Of a stretch of DNA of 64,000 nt, positions 60,039-64,000 are shown piece after piece. How positions within the stretch are numbered: the first letter of the stretch is position 1; every line of letters starts with the position of its first letter. The position numbers and the translations under genes are program-made. The notes under the pieces were generated by a model that worked only from the letters and a program-made list of their open reading frames with translations, was not told where the DNA came from and ran no database searches. This stretch comes from Rhodococcus oxybenzonivorans (lineage in GTDB: Bacteria > Actinomycetota > Actinomycetes > Mycobacteriales > Mycobacteriaceae): assembly GCF_003130705.1 (NCBI RefSeq), contig NZ_CP021354.1, positions 5,828,001 to 5,892,000 on the forward strand. Reading direction: 5' to 3'.

Positions 60039-60986
60039 ATGAACACCCCTCCCCGCAGCATCACACTCCGCTTCCTCGCGGCACCCACGGAGGTAGCAAC
60101 CCTGGGCGGATCGATCCAGGGTGGTCGCATCCTCGAGTGGATCGACAAGGCCGCCTACGCGTGCGCGGTCGGCTGGAGTGGCGGCTACTGCGTCACCGCC
60201 TATGTGGGAAACATCCGCTTCACCCGATCGATCGAGTCCGGTCACCTGGTGGAGGTCGAGGCAAGGCTGGTGCACACGGGCCGCTCGAGCATGCACATCC
60301 AGTGCACGGTGTCCTCGGCCGACCCGCGTACCGGTGAGTTCACCGAGGCCAGTAACTGTCTGGTGATCTTCGTGGCCGTCGATGATTCCGGCAAGCCGAA
60401 GAACGTCCCGCCGTGGCGGCCCGTCACCGCCGAGGACCACGCCGAAGCCGACGAGGCGATCATGCGGGTCGGACTCCGCGCCGACATCGAAGAGGCGATG
60501 AGCAGGCAGGAATACACGGACAAGGGCACGGCACCCGTGTCGGTCATGAGATTTCTCGCAGCCCCCACCGACGTCAACTGGGGCGGCAAGACCCACGGTG
60601 GCACGGTGATGCGCTGGATCGACGAGGCCGCCTACCTCTGCGGTACCGCCTGGAGCGGCGGTCCGTGCGTCTCGGTGTACGCCGGTGGGGTCCGGTTCTA
60701 CCGGCCGATCCAGATCGGTCACGTCGTGGAGGTCGATGCCCGACTGCTCCATACCGGCGCGCAGACCATGCACATCTCGGTGCACGTGCGATCAGGCGAT
60801 CCGCGCACGGGCGAGATGAATCTGACCACCCACTGCCTCACCGTGGTCGCCGCGGTCGACGAGGAAGGCGCCGCAACCACAGTGCGGCAATGGATTCCGC
60901 AGTCCGACGAGGATCGCGGGCTCGAGGCCCACGCCCGGGAACTCATCGCGCTGCGTGCCCGTGCCCGGATCGGTGCCCTGTCGTAG
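60039..60986 (+). CDS. Double hot-dog acyl-CoA thioesterase
   Basis: About 315 residues made of two repeated 4HBT hot-dog domains. The first has GGSIQGGRILEWIDKAAYACA and the second GGKTHGGTVMRWIDEAAYLCG, each with a central-helix Asp; VEVEARLVHTG and VEVDARLLHTG are matching strands. Hydrolyses acyl-CoA thioesters in the cytosol (family knowledge). ATG 60039 with CGAGGA 8 bp before it. Its link to aromatic degradation is unclear; it may share the bidirectional promoter region. Confidence 0.9.
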   Translation: MNTPPRSITLRFLAAPTEVATLGGSIQGGRILEWIDKAAYACAVGWSGGYCVTAYVGNIRFTRSIESGHLVEVEARLVHTGRSSMHIQCTVSSADPRTGEFTEASNCLVIFVAVDDSGKPKNVPPWRPVTAEDHAEADEAIMRVGLRADIEEAMSRQEYTDKGTAPVSVMRFLAAPTDVNWGGKTHGGTVMRWIDEAAYLCGTAWSGGPCVSVYAGGVRFYRPIQIGHVVEVDARLLHTGAQTMHISVHVRSGDPRTGEMNLTTHCLTVVAAVDEEGAATTVRQWIPQSDEDRGLEAHARELIALRARARIGALS

Positions 60987-61016
60987 CCAGGCCGAACGGC
61001 GACCGACCAGACGACA

Positions 61017-61955
61017 TCAGCCGCGCAGCACGTCCGACGGCGCCGCCCCGTACTTCTTCCGGAACGCCGCCGCGAACCGGCCGGTGTGGGTGAACCCCCA
61101 CCGCATCGCGACATCGGACACCGTGGCCGAGGGGTCGGCGCGGAGCAGGTCGGCGTGGACACGATCGAGCCGCACGTCGAGCAGGTAGTCGCGGGGGCTC
61201 ACCCCGACGTACTCCTGGAATCCCTCCTGAAGGCGCCGGACCCCGACACCCGCGATCTCGGCCATCTCGGCGGCCGTCCACGCCCGCGCGGGGTCGGCGT
61301 GGATCTCGTCGATGACCCGCTTGACGATGCGCGGCCGGGTACCGGCACCGGCCGTCTCGTCGTCCGGGATCGCTGCCAGGACCAGTGCCGTGGTGACCGC
61401 CCCCGACAGCTGCTCGGCGACGAGAGGGTTGGCGTAGACACCGTCCGAACGCAACATCTGATCGAGGAGTGACCGCACCAACGCCAGCCAACTGGCACCG
61501 TTCTCGCTGGTCAGATCGAATTGCGGGGGAAGGCGCAGTCCGGGCCGCGCCAGAATCCGCGCCATCTCCCTGTGTAAGTAGTCGCGGTCGACCCGCACCC
61601 CGATGATCGAGCAGTCCTTGCTCCAGTCGGTGATGAGCGTCGTGGTGTCGGGTGGACAGATGGTCCCCGACCCGGGCACCGACGACACCTCGGTCTTCCC
61701 GGTCACCGACTCCAGGTGTCCCGACAGCGGCACGTTCACCGCGTACGCACCCGGGTGATCCGACTGGATCGATACGTCGGCTCCCCACCCGATGTGGGTG
61801 ATCTTCACCGGGCCCAGCTCCACGGCTTGCGCGACCGTATTGCCGGCGGTCTCTCTGCTCAGCGGGGTCAGGCGGTGCGGGAAGTAGACGTCCGACACCA
61901 CGTGCGACGCCTCGTCCCAATCATCGGAACGGACGAACCTGGACGTGGTCGACAT
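61017..61955 (-). CDS. AraC-family regulator, probable activator of the phenol hydroxylase genes
   Basis: About 312 residues. An N-terminal AraC-ligand-binding-like domain precedes the C-terminal double helix-turn-helix (WTAAEMAEIAGVGVRRLQEGFQEYVGVSPRDYLLDVRLDRVH, then VSDVAMRWGFTHTGRFAAAFRKKYGAAPSDVL). AraC regulators of this type control phenol or benzoate genes in rhodococci. Divergent from the flavin reductase/monooxygenase pair, with direct repeats at 62015-62048. The true start is 61955; the longer 636-residue frame runs through the divergent reductase gene. Confidence 0.9.
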   Translation of the reverse strand: MSTTSRFVRSDDWDEASHVVSDVYFPHRLTPLSRETAGNTVAQAVELGPVKITHIGWGADVSIQSDHPGAYAVNVPLSGHLESVTGKTEVSSVPGSGTICPPDTTTLITDWSKDCSIIGVRVDRDYLHREMARILARPGLRLPPQFDLTSENGASWLALVRSLLDQMLRSDGVYANPLVAEQLSGAVTTALVLAAIPDDETAGAGTRPRIVKRVIDEIHADPARAWTAAEMAEIAGVGVRRLQEGFQEYVGVSPRDYLLDVRLDRVHADLLRADPSATVSDVAMRWGFTHTGRFAAAFRKKYGAAPSDVLRG

Positions 61956-62014
61956 GGCACAAGTGTGACCGCGGACACCATCGATTGCAATTTCCGCCGT
62001 GATCCGAGTCACTG

Positions 62015-62048
62015 CGCAAAGTGGATCGGCACCTCGCACAGCGGATCG
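62015..62048 (+). promoter_or_regulatory. Direct repeats, probable AraC-type activator site
   Basis: CGCAAAGTGGATCG (62015-62028) and CGCACAGCGGATCG (62035-62048) match at 12 of 14 positions with a 20-bp period, 73-106 bp before the reductase ATG. Same-face direct repeats are typical of AraC/XylS activators. Confidence 0.6.
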
Positions 62049-62120
62049 ACGCGCGGTGGACCTGGTCGTACCTTCGTGTTCACCGCACCAGCGCCCCGAC
62101 ACGAAGGGAGGCTTCCGATC

Positions 62121-62681
62121 ATGGAACAGCGCGAACTCCGGAACATTTTCGGACAGTTCGCCAGCGGAGTCACTGTCATCACGTGCAGCAACTCCGACGG
62201 CGAACCGCACGGGGCCACCGTCACCGCCTTCACCGCCGTCTCCCTCGAGCCACGGCTGTGCCAGGTGACGCTGACCCGTAAGTCGAAGGCGTGCCGCTAC
62301 CTCAGCAACGCGCCCTTCGCGGTGAACATCCTGGCCGCCGACCAGGTCGACACAGCACTGCATTTCGCCGGCCGGCCGCAGGAGCCGCAGCCGACATGGA
62401 CGGACGGCCCCACCGCCCCCGTCCTCTGCGGCTCGGCCGCCACGCTGTCGTGCGTGCCGTGGGCCGAGTACGACGGCGGCGACCATCTCATCTTCATCGG
62501 CGAGATCGTCGACGCGCAGACCACAGGAAAGGATCCGTTGCTGTTCTACCGCAGCACATTCCACGACCTCGGCACCCCGTCGGCTTCGGCCGCCTGGAAC
62601 GGTTCCATGGACGACCCGCACAGTGGCTGGTTCGACGCCACCACCTCGTTCACCCCGTTCCATCTCCACACCGTCTCCTGA
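62121..62681 (+). CDS. Flavin reductase component of a two-component aromatic monooxygenase
   Basis: 186 residues of the HpaC/flavin-reductase family: [40 protein letters not shown] and late [15 protein letters not shown]. Supplies reduced FAD to the oxygenase encoded 28 bp downstream. ATG 62121 follows GAAGGGAGG. Resembles PheA2-type reductases of rhodococcal phenol hydroxylases. Confidence 0.92.
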   Translation: MEQRELRNIFGQFASGVTVITCSNSDGEPHGATVTAFTAVSLEPRLCQVTLTRKSKACRYLSNAPFAVNILAADQVDTALHFAGRPQEPQPTWTDGPTAPVLCGSAATLSCVPWAEYDGGDHLIFIGEIVDAQTTGKDPLLFYRSTFHDLGTPSASAAWNGSMDDPHSGWFDATTSFTPFHLHTVS

Positions 62682-62709
62682 TTCCGATTCCCGAAGAAAG
62701 GCCATCTCG

Positions 62710-64000
62710 ATGACCACCACCGAATCCGCCCCCGACACCGCCGTCGACCGCACCAAGGTCAACGTCGCCGCCGACAGCGAGGTGAATCGCACGAAGAACT
62801 TCGCGTCGCGGCCCATGACCGGCGACGAGTACATCGAATCGTTGCGTGACGATCGCGAGATCTGGTTACACGGCGAGCGTGTCGAGGACGTCACCACCCA
62901 CCCGGCGTTCCGGAACCCCATTCGCATGACTGCCCGTCTCTACGACTCGATGCACACCGGTGAGCACGTCGACAAGGTCACCACCCCCACCGACACCGGA
63001 AACGGCGGCGTCACCATGCCGTTCTTCAAGGCGCCGACCTCGTCCGACGACCTCCTGAAGGAGCGCGACGCCATCGCCACCTGGGCGCGGATGACGTACG
63101 GCTGGATGGGCCGGTCCCCCGACTACAAGGCGTCCTTCCTCGGAACCCTGCACGCGAACAAGGAGCTGTACTCGCCGTTCCAGGACAACGCCGAACGCTG
63201 GTACAAGGAGTCGCAGGAGAAGGTTCTCTACTGGAACCACGCCATCATCAATCCTCCTGTGGACCGGCAGCTGCCCCCGGACGAGGTCGGCGACGTGTTC
63301 ATGAAGGTGGAGAAGGAAACCGACGCGGGCCTGATCGTCTCCGGCGCCAAGGTCGTGGCCACAGGCTCGGCGATCACCAACTACAACTTCATCGCCCATT
63401 ACGGCCTGCCGATCAAGAAGAAGGAATTCGCGCTCATCTGCACGGTGCCGATGGACGCACCGGGCGTGAAGCTGATCTGCCGGTCCTCGTTCACCCAGAA
63501 CGCCGCGGTGATGGGCACCCCGTTCGACTACCCGCTGTCGAGCCGGATGGACGAGAACGACACCATCTTCATCTTCGACAAGGTCCTCGTGCCGTGGGAA
63601 AACGTTTTCATGTACGGCGACGTCGACAAGATCAACGGCTTCTTCCCGCAGTCGGGCTTCTTGCCCCGCTTCACTTTTCAGGGCTGTACCCGCCTCGCCG
63701 TGAAGCTCGACTTCATCGCCGGCATGCTGATGAAGGCACTCGACGCCACCGGAGCGGGCGGCTTCCGAGGCGTGCAGACCCGAGTCGGGGAAGTGATCGG
63801 CTGGCGAAACCTGTTCTGGTCCCTCACCGAATCGATGGCACGCAACCCGGAGCCCTGGATCGGCGACACCGTCATCCCCAAGCTCGAATACGGCCTCACC
63901 TACCGCATGTTCATGATCCAGGGCTACCCCCGCATCAAGGAGATCATCGAGCAGGATGTGGCATCCGGGCTGATCTACCTGCCGTCGTCGGCCGCCGACT
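62710..64000 (+). CDS. FADH2-dependent phenol/4-hydroxyphenylacetate monooxygenase, oxygenase component (3' end outside window)
   Basis: At least 430 residues, open at the window edge. HpaB-family features: [25 protein letters not shown] near the N-terminus, [26 protein letters not shown], and [11 protein letters not shown]. Hydroxylates a phenol ortho to the OH using FADH2 from the reductase. Next to catABC this suits a phenol hydroxylase (PheA1-type) yielding catechol, but 4-hydroxyphenylacetate or nitrophenol specificity cannot be excluded. Confidence 0.92.
   Translation, partial: MTTTESAPDTAVDRTKVNVAADSEVNRTKNFASRPMTGDEYIESLRDDREIWLHGERVEDVTTHPAFRNPIRMTARLYDSMHTGEHVDKVTTPTDTGNGGVTMPFFKAPTSSDDLLKERDAIATWARMTYGWMGRSPDYKASFLGTLHANKELYSPFQDNAERWYKESQEKVLYWNHAIINPPVDRQLPPDEVGDVFMKVEKETDAGLIVSGAKVVATGSAITNYNFIAHYGLPIKKKEFALICTVPMDAPGVKLICRSSFTQNAAVMGTPFDYPLSSRMDENDTIFIFDKVLVPWENVFMYGDVDKINGFFPQSGFLPRFTFQGCTRLAVKLDFIAGMLMKALDATGAGGFRGVQTRVGEVIGWRNLFWSLTESMARNPEPWIGDTVIPKLEYGLTYRMFMIQGYPRIKEIIEQDVASGLIYLPSSAAD

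Noticed and set aside
61017..62927. Single 636-codon leftward frame that would fuse an extra N-terminal region to the AraC regulator
   Set aside because: The extra part lies antisense to the flavin reductase and monooxygenase genes and lacks domain character; the AraC start at 61955 is natural.

Overview
The window reads as chromosomal DNA of a high-GC actinobacterium, most likely Rhodococcus of the opacus/jostii type. This is inferred from the high GC with many GTG starts and 4-bp gene overlaps, a mycobacterial-type SOS box in front of a 13E12-family gene, an ESX/PPE/EspG accessory group, a divergent catR-catABC locus next to a two-component phenol hydroxylase, and a siderophore NRPS with a stand-alone aryl carrier protein. 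No species call can be proved from the sequence alone.

Layout. 1-9.7 kb: 3' part of a siderophore NRPS (partial C-A(Thr)-T-C-A-T-TE), a siderophore-binding lipoprotein, an EntS-like exporter, an iron box, a free aryl carrier protein and a siderophore-interacting reductase. 9.8-15.3 kb: an ABC-2/YhgE-like membrane protein, a small ORF, an orphan family-A DNA polymerase and an MMPL transporter. 15.3-17.8 kb: a tightly overlapping leftward operon of two O6-alkylguanine transferases, an ECF sigma factor and an AlkA-like glycosylase. 18-31.4 kb: a largely leftward lipid/alcohol catabolic region with three acyl-CoA dehydrogenases, four SDRs, an NDMA-type alcohol dehydrogenase, a quinone reductase, a kinase-like phosphotransferase carrying a frameshift, and three TetR regulators with visible operators. 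31.4-35.9 kb: an SOS-controlled HNH/DUF222 gene followed by an orphan type VII secretion accessory group (small helical protein, DUF3558 lipoprotein, PPE-like protein, EspG-like chaperone). 35.9-45 kb: DUF309 and LON-domain genes, an initiator tRNA with a strong terminator, a P450, a flavin oxidoreductase, lipases, a transglutaminase-like protein and a MarR/MFS pair.

45-56 kb: a gluconate/glucose Entner-Doudoroff island (gntK, gntP, GntR regulator, sugar porter, ROK regulator, eda, edd, zwf, second ROK regulator). 56-64 kb: an aromatic island. catC, catB and catA run leftward; the IclR-type catR diverges but carries a frameshift. Beyond it lie a shortened intradiol-dioxygenase-like gene, a double hot-dog thioesterase, an AraC-type regulator, and a flavin reductase plus monooxygenase pair resembling phenol hydroxylase (cut by the window edge). 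Together these would convert phenol to catechol, then muconate, then muconolactone and 3-oxoadipate enol-lactone.

The strongest unusual signals are three. First, catA and the shortened dioxygenase share one promoter layout: paired GTACGCTRTGCGTAC boxes 20 bp apart, then a CRP/GlxR-like site 23-24 bp further out. The shortened enzyme has lost two of the four iron ligands. Second, a sigma factor is embedded in an alkylation-repair operon, where a repair methyltransferase occupies the usual anti-sigma position. Third, the ESX accessory group has no secretion core nearby.
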